A stretch of DNA of 64,000 nt from Cognatishimia activa (GTDB lineage Bacteria > Pseudomonadota > Alphaproteobacteria > Rhodobacterales > Rhodobacteraceae). The notes beneath the pieces were generated by a model. The model was not told the origin of the DNA and made no database searches. It saw only the letters and a program-made list of their open reading frames with translations. The DNA lies in assembly GCF_026016445.1 (NCBI RefSeq), contig NZ_CP096147.1, forward strand, positions 3,133,501 through 3,197,500, read 5' to 3'. Position numbers and translations under genes: made by a program. Below, piece by piece: positions 54,763 through 64,000 of the stretch (the first letter of the stretch is position 1; each line of letters begins with the position of its first letter).

Positions 54763-54793
54763 GGATAAAAACTATCAGGGATATAAATTATCC
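54763..54793 (-). promoter_or_regulatory. Two tandem Rrf2-type operator candidates
   Basis: GGATA-N5-TATCA at 54763-54777 and GGATA-N5-TATCC at 54779-54793, a 16-base period, upstream of the regulator ATG at 54744. The dyad form fits known Rrf2 dimer sites, and the AT-rich centre could overlap a promoter -10 element. Confidence 0.55.
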
Positions 54794-54830
54794 GCAATAA
54801 GGATGTGAAATTAAGACATCCAAACGCCCG

Positions 54831-56084
54831 TCAGCGCATGGAGCGCCCCTTTAGGATCGCGTCAGATCCAAAACGTTCACGTATCTTATCCGTAGCCCGT
54901 TCGGCTTTGCGTCGTTGAGCGGCTTTGGGATCAAGCAGGTCACCACTCAGGTCCGCAACACTATCTTCGACGATGTCTGAGATGCCGACGCCGATAAGCC
55001 GATACGGACCTTGGTCTCCCAGCTGATCGAACAATCCTCGCGCTGTCTGATAAATGGTATCGGCCATCTGGGTTGCGTCACGCAGGCTAATTCTACGAGA
55101 AATCAGAGAGAAGTTTGCGCGCTTCAATTTCAATGTTACGACGCGGCCAGCTTTCCCTTTGGCTTTAGCCCGATCAGCCACCTGCTCGCTCAGACGCCAG
55201 ATGTGGCCGTCCAGTAAATCAATGCTGCTGGTGTCCTCAAAAAAAGTGGTTTCTTTGCTGATGCTTTTGACGGGCTGGCGCGCCGACACTTTGCGGCGGT
55301 CCTGACCACGTGCCAGATGCCAAAGACGATACCCCATCGATCCAAATCGATCAGTCAGCTCCTGTTGGTCCCACCGCAAGAGATCTGCAAAGGTGTGAAT
55401 GCCTGCGCGATCTAGCCCTTCTTGGGCTGCGGGCCCAACGCCCCAAATCAACCGCACGGGTTTATCGCGCAAAAAATCATCCGTTTCAGCCTCGCCGATA
55501 ACGGCAAAGCCTTGAGGTTTGTCGAGATCAGAGGCGACCTTGGCCAGAAACTTGTTATGGCTCAAACCAATCGATCCTGTCACACCAACTTCGTCTTTCA
55601 TGCGTTTCACCAAGCGGGCAAGCATCACCGCTGGAGCTGCACCATGAAGTTTGGCAGTGCCTGTCAGATCGATAAATGCCTCATCCAGAGAAAGCGGCTC
55701 GATAGAGGGCGTTAACTCGTCCATTAGAGCGCGGATCTGGCGACTTGCCTCGGCATAGGCTTTCATCCTTGGCTTCACTACAACAGCGTCCGGGCAGAGT
55801 TTCATCGCCTGAAACATGGGCATGGCTGACCGAACACCGCGAATGCGAGCTACATAGCAAGCCGTCGACACCACCCCGCGCTTGCCGCCGCCAATGATGA
55901 CCGGTTTGTCCGCCAGTTCCGGGTTGTCGCGCTTTTCCACACTTGCGTAGAAGGCATCGCAATCCATATGCGCTATAGAGAGATCAAAGAGCTCATCATG
56001 GCGCACAATCCGCATGCTGCCGCAATTGGGACAGCGGCGCGCATCGGTGGCTTCAGACAGGCAGTCACGGCACAGGGCAGGCAT
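54831..56084 (-). CDS. dinB: DNA polymerase IV, zinc-finger-bearing
   Basis: 417 residues from the ATG at 56084 (MPALCRDCLSEATDARRCPN). An N-terminal zinc-finger-like CxxC...CxxC motif precedes the Y-family polymerase, whose catalytic motifs are 'AHMDCDAFYASVEK' and 'PLSLDEAFIDLTG', with the hairpin 'GVGPAAQEGLDRAG' and a little-finger domain after it. It bypasses lesions with low fidelity. The frame stays open to 56366, but that part lacks similarity. It is divergent from a NUDIX gene at a spacing of about 14 bases, so promoters must overlap coding sequence or one start is wrong. Confidence 0.93.
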   Translation of the reverse strand: MPALCRDCLSEATDARRCPNCGSMRIVRHDELFDLSIAHMDCDAFYASVEKRDNPELADKPVIIGGGKRGVVSTACYVARIRGVRSAMPMFQAMKLCPDAVVVKPRMKAYAEASRQIRALMDELTPSIEPLSLDEAFIDLTGTAKLHGAAPAVMLARLVKRMKDEVGVTGSIGLSHNKFLAKVASDLDKPQGFAVIGEAETDDFLRDKPVRLIWGVGPAAQEGLDRAGIHTFADLLRWDQQELTDRFGSMGYRLWHLARGQDRRKVSARQPVKSISKETTFFEDTSSIDLLDGHIWRLSEQVADRAKAKGKAGRVVTLKLKRANFSLISRRISLRDATQMADTIYQTARGLFDQLGDQGPYRLIGVGISDIVEDSVADLSGDLLDPKAAQRRKAERATDKIRERFGSDAILKGRSMR

Positions 56085-56098
56085 TAAGGTATCCGGTA

Positions 56099-56560
56099 TT
56101 GGCAGAGGTCCCCAGCATAGCATTTGAGCGCGGCCAGCACAGCCGCTTTTACGGGGCAAAGGTGACAGTCTTTGTCGGCAGTCAGATTGTGACGATTCTT
56201 CGGGATGAGATTCCAGATATTCCCTGGCCGGGATATTGGGACCTGCCCGGTGGCGGTCGCGAAAACGGCGAAAGCGCCTGGGACTGCGCGGTTCGGGAGT
56301 GTCGTGAAGAAACGTCTCTTGCCGTTGTTCACAATGATTTATTGTGGGGCCGCAGGTATCAGACAAGACAACACGCGAACTGGTTCTTTGTCGCGCAGGT
56401 GGATGCCGGGCGCGTTTCTGACTTAGTGTTGGGTAGTGAGGGCCAGGAGATCCGGCTTATGACAGTCGATGAATACCTGACGCACCCAAAGGCCATTCCG
56501 AATTTTCAAATACGGCTGGCCGATTGGGTGGCAGGGATGGAAGCAACGTCAGACGTTTGA
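56099..56560 (+). CDS. NUDIX hydrolase
   Basis: About 153 residues if a TTG at 56099 is used; a GTG at 56162 would remove the 'FYGAK' strand, which homologues usually keep. The NUDIX box reads 'GGGRENGESAWDCAVRECRE' plus 'ETSL', with the metal-binding Glu residues present and the usual Gly replaced by Ser. Substrate unknown; candidates are nucleoside diphosphate derivatives. Divergent from dinB. Confidence 0.85.
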   Translation: MAEVPSIAFERGQHSRFYGAKVTVFVGSQIVTILRDEIPDIPWPGYWDLPGGGRENGESAWDCAVRECREETSLAVVHNDLLWGRRYQTRQHANWFFVAQVDAGRVSDLVLGSEGQEIRLMTVDEYLTHPKAIPNFQIRLADWVAGMEATSDV

Positions 56561-56571
56561 AAGCGCGATGC

Positions 56572-57273
56572 TTAGATTGATGCCAATTCGTCAACGATGG
56601 CTTGGGCAGCTGCACGTGGGCTTTGTGCCTGCCAGATCGGTCGGCCGACCACGATGTGATCTGCGCCATCAGAAATCGCGCTGGATGGAGTCGCCACGCG
56701 TTTTTGATCCCCCAGAGCAGCTCCCGTTGGACGCACGCCCGGTGTGACGATCAGTTTTCCCTTGGCTTCCGGAAGCGCGCGGATCAAAGCGGCTTCTTGC
56801 GGGCTTGCGATTACACCATCCGCACCAGCCACAAAGGCGTTGCCGGCACGCTCCTGAACCAAGTCGCGAAGATCGCCCTCTTTGATCAATGCGCCATCCA
56901 GATCTTGGCGATCCAGAGAGGTCAGAATGGTGACAGCGAGAATTTTCATATCACTATCCGCCGCGCCTTCTTTGGCAGCGGTGACCACGTAGGGGTCGCC
57001 ATGAACCGTCAGGAAATCGAGATCAAATTGCGCCAAGCCCCGCACTGCGTTTTCCACGGTCGCGCCAATGTCAAAAAGCTTCATGTCGAGGAAGATCTTC
57101 TTGCCGTGTTCGCCCTTCAGCTCATTGGCCAGTGCCAGACCACCACCGGTCAGCATACCAAGGCCAATTTTGTAGAAGGAAACAGCATCACCAATGTCTT
57201 CGGCCAGTTTCAGACCTTGAATGGCGTTAGGCACGTCTAGGGCTACGATCAGGCGGTCGTCGGCTTTGGTCAT
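56572..57273 (-). CDS. pyrF: Orotidine 5'-phosphate decarboxylase
   Basis: 233 residues, a TIM barrel forming UMP from OMP. The catalytic Asp-Lys-Asp array is in 'IFLDMKLFDIGATVENAV', and the phosphate-binding end is 'DHIVVGRPIWQAQSPRAAAQ'. The N-terminus '[20 protein letters not shown]' fits the family. Its start lies within the last 47 bases of an upstream gene in another frame. Confidence 0.96.
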   Translation of the reverse strand: MTKADDRLIVALDVPNAIQGLKLAEDIGDAVSFYKIGLGMLTGGGLALANELKGEHGKKIFLDMKLFDIGATVENAVRGLAQFDLDFLTVHGDPYVVTAAKEGAADSDMKILAVTILTSLDRQDLDGALIKEGDLRDLVQERAGNAFVAGADGVIASPQEAALIRALPEAKGKLIVTPGVRPTGAALGDQKRVATPSSAISDGADHIVVGRPIWQAQSPRAAAQAIVDELASI

Positions 57274-57640
57274 CGGGCGGCTCCGGTTTTTTGAATGTGG
57301 CGTTGAAATCGGCCTTGTCTATGCCTGCGAACTCTACTTGGCAAGACGCTATCTTATGTGGTTCTGCCATTAAGGTAATAACGCGATGAAGCTGACGCCT
57401 CGGCAATCCGAATTTTGAAATTGTAATATGTGTTTTCCTGAATTCGGGCATGCGCCTAAGTTGCCGCAAGGCTTCTGCTGCCAAAGCGCTGTTGGTTGGT
57501 CTGTAAAACAATCGTTCCCTACGAAGTTCGCAGAGTAACTGAATGTTCTCACCTCCCGACCCAATAACGCGAATTTTGCCTTCGACAACGCCATCTGGCC
57601 GCGTTTCCTTCGACAGAAGTTCCATTCTTTTGACTTCCAT
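57227..57640 (-). CDS. Hypothetical protein, overlaps pyrF start
   Basis: 137 residues, not recognised. The ATG at 57640 has a strong GGAGGGCAGCTC ribosome-binding site, and the frame runs without interruption to 57227, 47 bases inside pyrF. The protein is basic, has a beta-rich N-terminal half, and ends in a Pro/Arg-rich tail ('[16 protein letters not shown]') that may be a read-through of the overlap. A real coding role is supported by the ribosome-binding site and length but not by a known family. Confidence 0.55.
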   Translation of the reverse strand: MEVKRMELLSKETRPDGVVEGKIRVIGSGGENIQLLCELRRERLFYRPTNSALAAEALRQLRRMPEFRKTHITISKFGLPRRQLHRVITLMAEPHKIASCQVEFAGIDKADFNATFKKPEPPDDQSRRPPDRSPRRA

Positions 57641-57844
57641 GAGCTGCCCTCCAATTCAAATGGTTGGCAGAAACTCCTTAAAAGCCTCTCAATACCGCGG
57701 AATTCTTTGAAATTGCCGGATTTCCGACCGAGTCATCTTGAAGCCGCGGCCCGCATTGCCCAAATCAAATTCGAGGCCCACAATGGGGCGTGCCGCAAAG
57801 CGGGCGCCATTCCTGATCCGGGCGCTTATAGAAGGAGAGACACC

Positions 57845-60460
57845 ATGGACTTCAACAAGTTCACGGAACGGTCGCGTGGATTCGTGCAAGCCGCACAGAC
57901 CATCGCGATGCGGGAAAATCACCAGCGTGTGATGCCCGAACATATTCTGAAAGCTTTGATGGATGATGATCAGGGGCTGGCGTCCAATCTGATCAAACGC
58001 GCTGGCGGCGCACCTAACCGTGTGGTTGAGGCGTTAGAAGCGGCGATTTCGAAAATCCCTCAGGTGTCTGGTGATACCGGCCAGGCCTATATGGATAATG
58101 CGACAGCCAAGGTTCTGACAGAGGCAGAGAAGGTCGCCAAGAAAGCGGGCGACAGCTTTGTGCCGGTTGAGCGTATTCTTATGGCTCTGGCGCTGGTGAA
58201 ATCCAAAGCACGTGAAGCTTTGGAGGCAGGTGCCGTAAATGCGCAGGCATTGAACGGCGCGATCAACGACATTCGCAAGGGGCGCACGGCCGATACTGCT
58301 TCAGCTGAAGAAGGTTACGACGCCCTGAAGAAATACGCGCAGGACCTGACCGAACGCGCACGCGAAGGAAAGATCGACCCGATTATTGGCCGGGACGATG
58401 AAATCCGCCGTGCGATGCAGGTGCTGTCGCGCCGGACCAAAAACAACCCGGTTCTGATCGGTGAACCCGGCGTGGGTAAAACAGCGATTGCCGAAGGTCT
58501 GGCCCTGCGCATTGTGAACGGCGACGTGCCGGAATCTCTGCGCAACAAGCAATTGCTTGCGCTTGATATGGGTGCGCTGATCGCCGGTGCGAAATACCGC
58601 GGTGAGTTTGAGGAGCGTTTGAAAGCGGTTCTGACGGAAGTCACCGAGGCGGCAGGCGACATCATCCTCTTCATCGACGAGATGCACACACTTGTGGGCG
58701 CAGGCAAGACCGATGGCGCCATGGATGCGGCCAACCTGATCAAGCCTGCCTTGGCACGAGGCGAGTTGCACTGCGTGGGCGCGACCACTCTGGACGAGTA
58801 TCGCAAGCACGTCGAAAAAGACGCAGCTCTGGCGCGGCGCTTCCAGCCATTGGTTGTTGAAGAACCGACAGTTGAAGACACGATCTCGATCCTGCGGGGC
58901 ATCAAAGAGAAATACGAACTCCACCACGGGGTACGGATTTCTGACTCTGCTTTGGTTGCGGCGTCGACCTTGAGCCACCGCTACATCACTGATCGTTTCT
59001 TGCCAGACAAAGCCATCGACTTGGTGGACGAAGCCGCCAGCCGTTTGCGCATGGAAGTCGACTCTAAACCAGAGGAGCTGGATGCTTTGGATCGCCAGAT
59101 CCTGCAGTTGCAGATCGAGGCGGAAGCCCTACGTCTGGAGGATGATGCAGCGTCCAAAGATCGGTTGGAGAAGCTCGAGAAAGACCTTGCAGACCTGCAA
59201 GACAAGTCCTCTGAGATGACGGCCCAGTGGCAGGCTGGCCGGGACAAGCTGGCGTCTGCTCGCGATCTGAAAGAGCAGCTTGATCATGCACGCGCGGAAC
59301 TCGATATCGCCAAGCGCGACGGCAACCTCGCGAAGGCGGGTGAGTTGAGCTACGGCGTTATTCCGGGGCTGGAAAAACAGCTCGCCGAGGCCGAATCCAC
59401 TGAAGGTGACATGACCATCGAGGAAGCGGTGCGACCAGAGCAGATCGCTCAGGTTGTTGAACGATGGACCGGTATTCCGACTTCAAAAATGCTGGAAGGT
59501 GAGCGCGAGAAACTGCTGCGCATGGAAGATCAGTTGCACAAGCGGGTGATTGGTCAGGGGCAGGCTGTAACGGCCGTGTCCAATGCCGTGCGTCGTGCGC
59601 GCGCTGGGCTGAATGATGAGAACCGTCCGCTTGGCTCGTTCCTGTTCCTTGGCCCAACCGGTGTGGGTAAAACCGAGCTGACAAAAGCGGTTGCGGATTT
59701 CCTCTTTGATGACGACAGCGCCATGGTGCGCATTGATATGTCGGAGTTCATGGAGAAACACGCAGTTGCGCGTCTGATCGGTGCGCCTCCGGGCTACGTG
59801 GGTTACGATGAAGGTGGTGTTTTGACCGAAGCCGTGCGGCGCCGGCCATATCAGGTTGTCCTGTTTGACGAGGTTGAAAAAGCCCACCCCGATGTCTTCA
59901 ACGTGCTTCTGCAAGTGTTGGACGACGGTGTCCTGACCGATGGTCAGGGCCGGACGGTTGATTTCAAGCAGACTCTGATCATCCTGACGTCTAACCTTGG
60001 ATCGCAGGCGCTCAGCCAATTGCCGGAGGGCGCGGATGCCTCTCAGGCGCGGCGCGATGTGATGGACGCTGTGCGGGCGCACTTCCGTCCTGAGTTCCTG
60101 AACCGCTTGGATGAGACCATTATCTTTGATCGTCTTGGTCGCGAAGATATGGACGGTATCGTTGATATCCAGCTGGCGCGTCTGCGCAAACGTCTGGCAG
60201 CACGTAAGATCGAGATCACGTTGGACGAAGCCGCACACAAGTGGCTGGCCGACGAAGGCTATGATCCGGTCTTTGGCGCGCGACCACTTAAGCGCGTCAT
60301 TCAGCGTGCGGTGCAAAACCCGTTGGCCGAGATGATCCTATCTGGTGACATCAAAGACGGGGCTGTCATTCCGATCAGTGCCAATGAAAGCGGGCTGATG
60401 ATCGGGGATCGCTTGGGCACCACAAATGCTCCGCGGCCGGACGATACTGTGGTTCATTAA
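57845..60460 (+). CDS. clpB: ATP-dependent disaggregase ClpB
   Basis: 871 residues from the ATG at 57845 ([20 protein letters not shown]), behind AAGGAGAGA; the frame is open back to 57707 without similarity. Clp N-domain (about 1-145), first AAA+ with '[15 protein letters not shown]' and '[13 protein letters not shown]', a long coiled-coil middle domain (about 410-530, family-specific for ClpB), second AAA+ with '[18 protein letters not shown]' and '[16 protein letters not shown]'. It rescues aggregated proteins with DnaK. The 204 bases upstream may include a heat-shock promoter, but I cannot define one. Confidence 0.98.
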   Translation: MDFNKFTERSRGFVQAAQTIAMRENHQRVMPEHILKALMDDDQGLASNLIKRAGGAPNRVVEALEAAISKIPQVSGDTGQAYMDNATAKVLTEAEKVAKKAGDSFVPVERILMALALVKSKAREALEAGAVNAQALNGAINDIRKGRTADTASAEEGYDALKKYAQDLTERAREGKIDPIIGRDDEIRRAMQVLSRRTKNNPVLIGEPGVGKTAIAEGLALRIVNGDVPESLRNKQLLALDMGALIAGAKYRGEFEERLKAVLTEVTEAAGDIILFIDEMHTLVGAGKTDGAMDAANLIKPALARGELHCVGATTLDEYRKHVEKDAALARRFQPLVVEEPTVEDTISILRGIKEKYELHHGVRISDSALVAASTLSHRYITDRFLPDKAIDLVDEAASRLRMEVDSKPEELDALDRQILQLQIEAEALRLEDDAASKDRLEKLEKDLADLQDKSSEMTAQWQAGRDKLASARDLKEQLDHARAELDIAKRDGNLAKAGELSYGVIPGLEKQLAEAESTEGDMTIEEAVRPEQIAQVVERWTGIPTSKMLEGEREKLLRMEDQLHKRVIGQGQAVTAVSNAVRRARAGLNDENRPLGSFLFLGPTGVGKTELTKAVADFLFDDDSAMVRIDMSEFMEKHAVARLIGAPPGYVGYDEGGVLTEAVRRRPYQVVLFDEVEKAHPDVFNVLLQVLDDGVLTDGQGRTVDFKQTLIILTSNLGSQALSQLPEGADASQARRDVMDAVRAHFRPEFLNRLDETIIFDRLGREDMDGIVDIQLARLRKRLAARKIEITLDEAAHKWLADEGYDPVFGARPLKRVIQRAVQNPLAEMILSGDIKDGAVIPISANESGLMIGDRLGTTNAPRPDDTVVH

Positions 60461-60473
60461 ATTCGCGAATAAG

Positions 60474-60501
60474 AACAGGCCGGGTTTTTATCCGGCCTGT
60501 T
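60474..60501. terminator. Bidirectional terminator between clpB and the exonuclease gene
   Basis: Stem AACAGGCCGG / CCGGCCTGTT with an eight-base loop and TTTCTT on the plus side. It overlaps the 3' end of the exonuclease gene. Confidence 0.82.
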
Positions 60502-61111
60502 TCTTAAAGTCGAAGGCAAGTTGCTGCGGCTTTAGCGGTGGCACCAGTTTGGAAAGCTCCACGCCCAAAACCTTCTGCGCTTTTAGCACAACAAGGGCAG
60601 AGGCCCGCGCGTCTTCACCTGCATCATGGTGTTGAAAGTCCAGCCCCAGGACCTTTTTAAGATTTCCAAGCCCATGTCCGCCGTTGCCTTTCAACTCTGG
60701 CCAGGCCTTGCGTGCGACTGTGACACTATCCGTCCAATACCAGGGCGGCACGGGTAAGCCATAGAGCTTGCAGGCCGCTGCGATCGCTTTCTCATCAAAG
60801 CGGCTGTGCTGTACCAAGGCATGGCGTGCCAAAAACGGGGCAAGTGCAACCCAAAGTTCTGGGAATGTGGGTGCGTTCGATACGGTCTGTGCACTGATTC
60901 CGTGGAGTTCGGTGTTGAAGGACGCGAAGTCCGTCTGGGGATTGACGTAACAAGACCAGGTCAAAACCGACCCGTCGTCAGCCGCACATCCAAGCCCGAT
61001 TTGGCAAATACTGCCGTGCTCACGACTGGCGGTTTCGACATCCAGCGCGACAAATCGAAAAGCGCGCTTCGCCAAAGGTGACATCAGTTGATTTAGGTTG
61101 GTATTTGCCAT
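60488..61111 (-). CDS. 3'-5' exonuclease (DnaQ/epsilon-like)
   Basis: 207 residues from the ATG at 61111; an ATG at 61084 is possible. The DEDDh motif is spread over 'FVALDVETASREHGSICQIG' (Asp, Glu), 'LVQHSRFDEKAI' (Asp) and 'HHDAGEDARASALV' (His, Asp). It resembles the DNA polymerase III epsilon group without the polymerase-binding tail, so it is probably a stand-alone proofreading or DNA-repair exonuclease. Convergent with clpB. Confidence 0.87.
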   Translation of the reverse strand: MANTNLNQLMSPLAKRAFRFVALDVETASREHGSICQIGLGCAADDGSVLTWSCYVNPQTDFASFNTELHGISAQTVSNAPTFPELWVALAPFLARHALVQHSRFDEKAIAAACKLYGLPVPPWYWTDSVTVARKAWPELKGNGGHGLGNLKKVLGLDFQHHDAGEDARASALVVLKAQKVLGVELSKLVPPLKPQQLAFDFKKQAG

Positions 61112-61306
61112 GTCAGAAGTGATCTCGTGTAAGCCTTCAAAGGTCAATGTGAATTACGTGCCCGCCGTCATGCAGAAAGTGGGTCTGCAACATTTCTCAC
61201 GAAACCACGTTTTTGCGTGGCACTAACGTGACTTGCCCATTGAGCTCATCTCTCTCACTCTAACGACAGAACCTGCCAGCGAGTACGAAGTGAAAGTGAG
61301 CCAGTC

Positions 61307-62794
61307 ATGATGTCGATGGAAAACGCCTTTTATATTGTCGAATTTCTGGGGCTACTTTTTGTCTGGGTCATGGGCCTGTTGGCGTTTGTTGCAGTCGTCC
61401 TATTCATTATTGACCGCACACAAACCGGCGATGCCGTGCGCCGCAACTATCCGGTTATTGGCCGGTTCCGGCATATCTTCTCTGAACTTGGCGAGTTCTT
61501 CCGGCAGTATTTCTTTGCGATGGACCGTGAAGAAATGCCCTTTAACCGCGCTCAGAGAGAGTGGGTTGCTCGGGCAGCGGCAGGCAAAAGCAACACGATC
61601 TCTTTCGGGTCGACACGCAATATCAATGTGACCGGAACACCGATCTTTGTGAACGACCCTTATCCGCCGCTGGATGATCAGTTTTCGGCTTCTGAAGCAT
61701 TGCAGATCGGGCCCACCGCCCGGACGCCCTGTAATGCACCGTCATTCTTTAACCTGTCTGGCATGAGCTTCGGCGCTCTGTCACGTCCAGCCGTTCAGGC
61801 TCTGTCGCGCGGCTGTAAAGAAGCAGGCATCTGGATGAATACCGGGGAAGGGGGGCTGTCGCCCTATCACCTTGAAGGCGGTTGCGACATCGTTTTCCAG
61901 ATCGGCACTGCAAAATACGGGGTGCGGGACAAAGACGGAAACCTGAGCGATGAGAAACTGCGCGAAGTGGCGGCGCATGAAAATGTTCGCATGTTTGAGT
62001 TGAAACTGGCGCAGGGGGCCAAGCCGGGTAAAGGAGGCATCTTACCTGGCGAAAAGGTGACCGAAGAGATTGCTGCGATCCGCGGTATTCAAGTTGGCGA
62101 AAGTAGCCTCTCGCCGAACCGACATCGCGAAATCAGCAACAATGATGAGTTGTTAGATATGATCAGCCACATCCGCGAGGTCACAGGCAAACCTGTTGGT
62201 ATCAAACTTGTGGTGGGCTCTCCCGACCATACGCGGCAGCTGTTTGAGGCGATATCAAAACGCGGCCCGAACGCAGCCCCTGATTTCATCACAATTGACG
62301 GTGGAGAAGGCGGAACTGGCGCTGCCCCCATGCCATTGATGGATCTTGTCGGCATGACCATACGTGAAGCGCTCCCGCGTGTGGCGGACCTGCGGGCAGA
62401 ATTCGGTTTGAGTGATCGCATCCGTTTGATTGCCAGCGGCAAGCTTATCAATCCGGGAGATGTGGCCTGGGCTTTGGCGGCAGGGGCGGATTTCATCGTA
62501 TCTGCGCGAGGCTTCATGTTCTCGCTTGGCTGCATTCAGGCTTTGAAGTGTAGCAAGAACACCTGCCCAACGGGGATCACGACGCATAATCCGCGTTTCC
62601 AAAAAGGTCTGGTGCCGGACAGCAAGTATAAGAAGGTCGCTCATTACGCCAAAGGGATCGTAAAAGAGGTCGAAGTGATCGCCCATTCAGTTGGTGTTAG
62701 CGAACCGCGCAAACTACGGCGTCACCATGTCCGTCTGGTGCTGGATTCTGGGCGCTCTGAGGGGATGAACCTGATTTACCCAGAGGCCGGTTAA
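61307..62794 (+). CDS. FMN-binding glutamate-synthase-family membrane protein
   Basis: 495 residues. An N-terminal hydrophobic stretch (about residues 8-42) anchors it, then a domain homologous to the glutamate synthase FMN/2-oxoglutarate domain: 'NLSGMSFGALSRPAVQAL', 'DFITIDGGEGGTGAAPMPLM' and the 3Fe-4S-like cluster region 'CSKNTCPTGITTHNP'. There is no amidotransferase domain. Its physiological reaction is unknown. It stands alone upstream of msrP. Confidence 0.88.
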   Translation: MMSMENAFYIVEFLGLLFVWVMGLLAFVAVVLFIIDRTQTGDAVRRNYPVIGRFRHIFSELGEFFRQYFFAMDREEMPFNRAQREWVARAAAGKSNTISFGSTRNINVTGTPIFVNDPYPPLDDQFSASEALQIGPTARTPCNAPSFFNLSGMSFGALSRPAVQALSRGCKEAGIWMNTGEGGLSPYHLEGGCDIVFQIGTAKYGVRDKDGNLSDEKLREVAAHENVRMFELKLAQGAKPGKGGILPGEKVTEEIAAIRGIQVGESSLSPNRHREISNNDELLDMISHIREVTGKPVGIKLVVGSPDHTRQLFEAISKRGPNAAPDFITIDGGEGGTGAAPMPLMDLVGMTIREALPRVADLRAEFGLSDRIRLIASGKLINPGDVAWALAAGADFIVSARGFMFSLGCIQALKCSKNTCPTGITTHNPRFQKGLVPDSKYKKVAHYAKGIVKEVEVIAHSVGVSEPRKLRRHHVRLVLDSGRSEGMNLIYPEAG

Positions 62795-62901
62795 GTCCAA
62801 AGGAGCAATTGTTACAGCCAGCCCACCGGAACGTTATGCAATGTGGTTTGGCTTGCGTCAGGACTAGGCCTACATCACAATCAAAGCAATAGGAGTGATG
62901 A

Positions 62902-63804
62902 ATGGCCTACCGTTGGAAGAACGACCTGACCCGTGATGACGTAACCCCTTATGGCGCCTACATGAACCGGCGTCAGCTGATGGCGGGTTTCGCAGGTGTC
63001 GGTCTTGCCGCAATGGCAGGTACCAAGGCGCAGGCCATGGAGCTGGAAGCGAACAGCTGGGAAGAAATCACCACCTACAATAACTTCTACGAGTTCGGCA
63101 CCGGCAAAGGCGATCCAGCGAAGAACGCGCACCGTTTGACAACCGATCCTTGGACCGTGACGATTGATGGCATGGTGGATCGCCCCGGTGATTATGCTTT
63201 CGACGAAATCATGGCCGCCATGACTGTTGAAGAGCGCATATATCGTTTCCGCTGTGTAGAGGCGTGGTCGATGGTGGTCCCGTGGAATGGGTTTGAGCTG
63301 AAAGATCTACTTGATTTGGCGGGTGTGAAATCCGGCGCGGAATATGTGGCCTTTGAAACACTTTATCGTCCCGATGAGATGGTTGGCCAGAAGTTTGGCG
63401 CCCTGGATTGGCCCTACGTCGAAGGGCTGCGTCTGGACGAAGCCATGCATCCGCTGACCATTATGGCCACCGGCATTTACGGCAAAACCATCCCGAAACA
63501 GAACGGTGCTCCGATGCGTTTGGTTGTGCCTTGGAAGTATGGTTTCAAATCGATCAAATCGATCGTGAAAATCACGCTGACAGACAAAGAGCCTCCGACC
63601 AGTTGGAACAAAGCAAATGGCCGTGAGTACGGCTTCTATTCGAATGTGAACCCAGAAGTGGATCACCCACGCTGGTCTCAGGCGACCGAGCGGAAAATCG
63701 GCGGTGGTGTTTTTGCCAAACGCGTCCCGACCTTGATGTTCAACGGCTATGAGGATGAAGTTGCCAGTCTCTATGATGGCATGGATCTTCAGCGTTTCTA
63801 TTGA
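62902..63804 (+). CDS. msrP: Protein-methionine-sulfoxide reductase catalytic subunit MsrP
   Basis: 300 residues of the sulfite-oxidase molybdenum fold. A Tat signal has twin Arg in '[20 protein letters not shown]', exporting it folded to the periplasm. The Mo-binding Cys is in '[20 protein letters not shown]'. It repairs oxidised periplasmic Met residues, receiving electrons from the haem membrane subunit MsrQ, which is not seen in this window. A TAGGAGTG box precedes the ATG. Confidence 0.95.
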   Translation: MAYRWKNDLTRDDVTPYGAYMNRRQLMAGFAGVGLAAMAGTKAQAMELEANSWEEITTYNNFYEFGTGKGDPAKNAHRLTTDPWTVTIDGMVDRPGDYAFDEIMAAMTVEERIYRFRCVEAWSMVVPWNGFELKDLLDLAGVKSGAEYVAFETLYRPDEMVGQKFGALDWPYVEGLRLDEAMHPLTIMATGIYGKTIPKQNGAPMRLVVPWKYGFKSIKSIVKITLTDKEPPTSWNKANGREYGFYSNVNPEVDHPRWSQATERKIGGGVFAKRVPTLMFNGYEDEVASLYDGMDLQRFY

Positions 63805-63812
63805 TCCGGAGC

Positions 63813-64000
63813 ATTCTGATATCCAAGCTCACTTGTCCTAAGTGTGGGCATGATGAAAAGCTGACGATGCCGACAGACATGTGTCAGTTCTTTCATGAGT
63901 GCGCAGGATGCGGAGTGGTGCTGAAACCGAAAGTCGGAGATTGTTGTGTGTTTTGTTCCTATGGCACTGTGCCATGTCCGCCCATTCAACAAGGCTCTGA
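63813..64000 (+). CDS. GDCCVxC-family small protein (3' end outside window)
   Basis: The frame reads 'KLTCPKCGHDEKLTMPTDMC', then 'FFHECAGCGVVLKPKVGDCC' and 'VFCSYGTVPCPPIQQGS', with three Cys pairs and the family motif GDCC-VFC. It runs off the right edge. No ATG lies before the first CxxC; an ATT at 63813 after GGAG or a CTG at 63816 may start it, and an ATG at 63867 would cut the first Cys pair. In some family members one Cys is selenocysteine; here all are Cys. It follows msrP by eight bases, hinting at a redox link (inference). Confidence 0.72.
   Translation, partial: MLISKLTCPKCGHDEKLTMPTDMCQFFHECAGCGVVLKPKVGDCCVFCSYGTVPCPPIQQGS

Noticed and set aside
57707..57844. N-terminal extension of ClpB
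   Set aside because: The upstream in-frame part shows no similarity to ClpB, and a good ribosome-binding site precedes the ATG at 57845.
59483..60316. A long open frame opposite clpB
   Set aside because: Shadow of the conserved clpB codons; no family features.

Overview
The window looks like a chromosomal segment of a marine Roseobacter-group alphaproteobacterium (order Rhodobacterales). This rests on the dnaA-rpsT-enoyl-CoA hydratase-mutM-ubiE-ubiB neighbourhood, a DinB with an N-terminal zinc finger, a Hint-domain secreted protein, a glycosyltransferase with a Rhodobacterales-type C-terminal domain next to a sulfotransferase, a DUF1636 protein behind a cobalamin riboswitch, and moderate GC content. 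The species cannot be fixed from sequence alone. I see no prophage, insertion sequence or CRISPR array, and no clearly broken gene. The window cuts mutL at its left edge and a small cysteine-rich gene at its right edge.

Layout. 1-4 kb: the 3' end of mutL, rmuC, a DUF3775 gene and gabD. 4-7.6 kb: an adenosylcobalamin riboswitch followed by DUF1636, an ABC ATPase, a binding protein and a permease, read as a corrinoid uptake operon. 7.6-14 kb: the replication-initiation block on the minus strand (dnaA, dnaN, recF, gyrB). 14-19 kb: rpsT, an enoyl-CoA hydratase, mutM, and divergent ubiE-ubiB. 19-30 kb: housekeeping genes (dapA, a lytic transglycosylase, TauE and DMT transporters, mnmD facing an MnmC-like oxidoreductase, an FMN reductase, an OmpA lipoprotein, an Ada-like repair protein, nth, a PfkB kinase).

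30-38 kb is more accessory: divergent sulfotransferase and Core-2/I-branching glycosyltransferase genes, a CHCC zinc-finger protein, a histidine phosphatase, a solitary molybdenum formate dehydrogenase alpha subunit, a stand-alone WGR protein and a LysR regulator. 38-49.5 kb is a coherent regulon: a hybrid PAS histidine kinase and an OmpR-type regulator divergent from an operon of acyl-CoA ligase, five LIV-type ABC genes and a PaaK-like ligase. It reads as sensing, import and CoA activation of an organic acid.

49.6-64 kb: a caspase-fold protein that seems to have lost its catalytic Cys, with peptidoglycan-binding domains; the Hint protein; the small rpmJ gene and tRNA-Val(GAC); an N-formylglutamate amidohydrolase; an Rrf2 regulator with tandem operator-like sites and its AhpD-like partner; dinB, a NUDIX gene, pyrF and an unknown upstream gene; clpB; an exonuclease; an FMN-dependent glutamate-synthase-like protein; msrP; and the start of a GDCCVxC-family gene.

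The points most worth following are the sulfotransferase/glycosyltransferase pair, the pseudo-caspase, the two-component system with its transport/CoA-ligase operon, the tandem Rrf2-type sites, and the hairpin over the recF ribosome-binding site.
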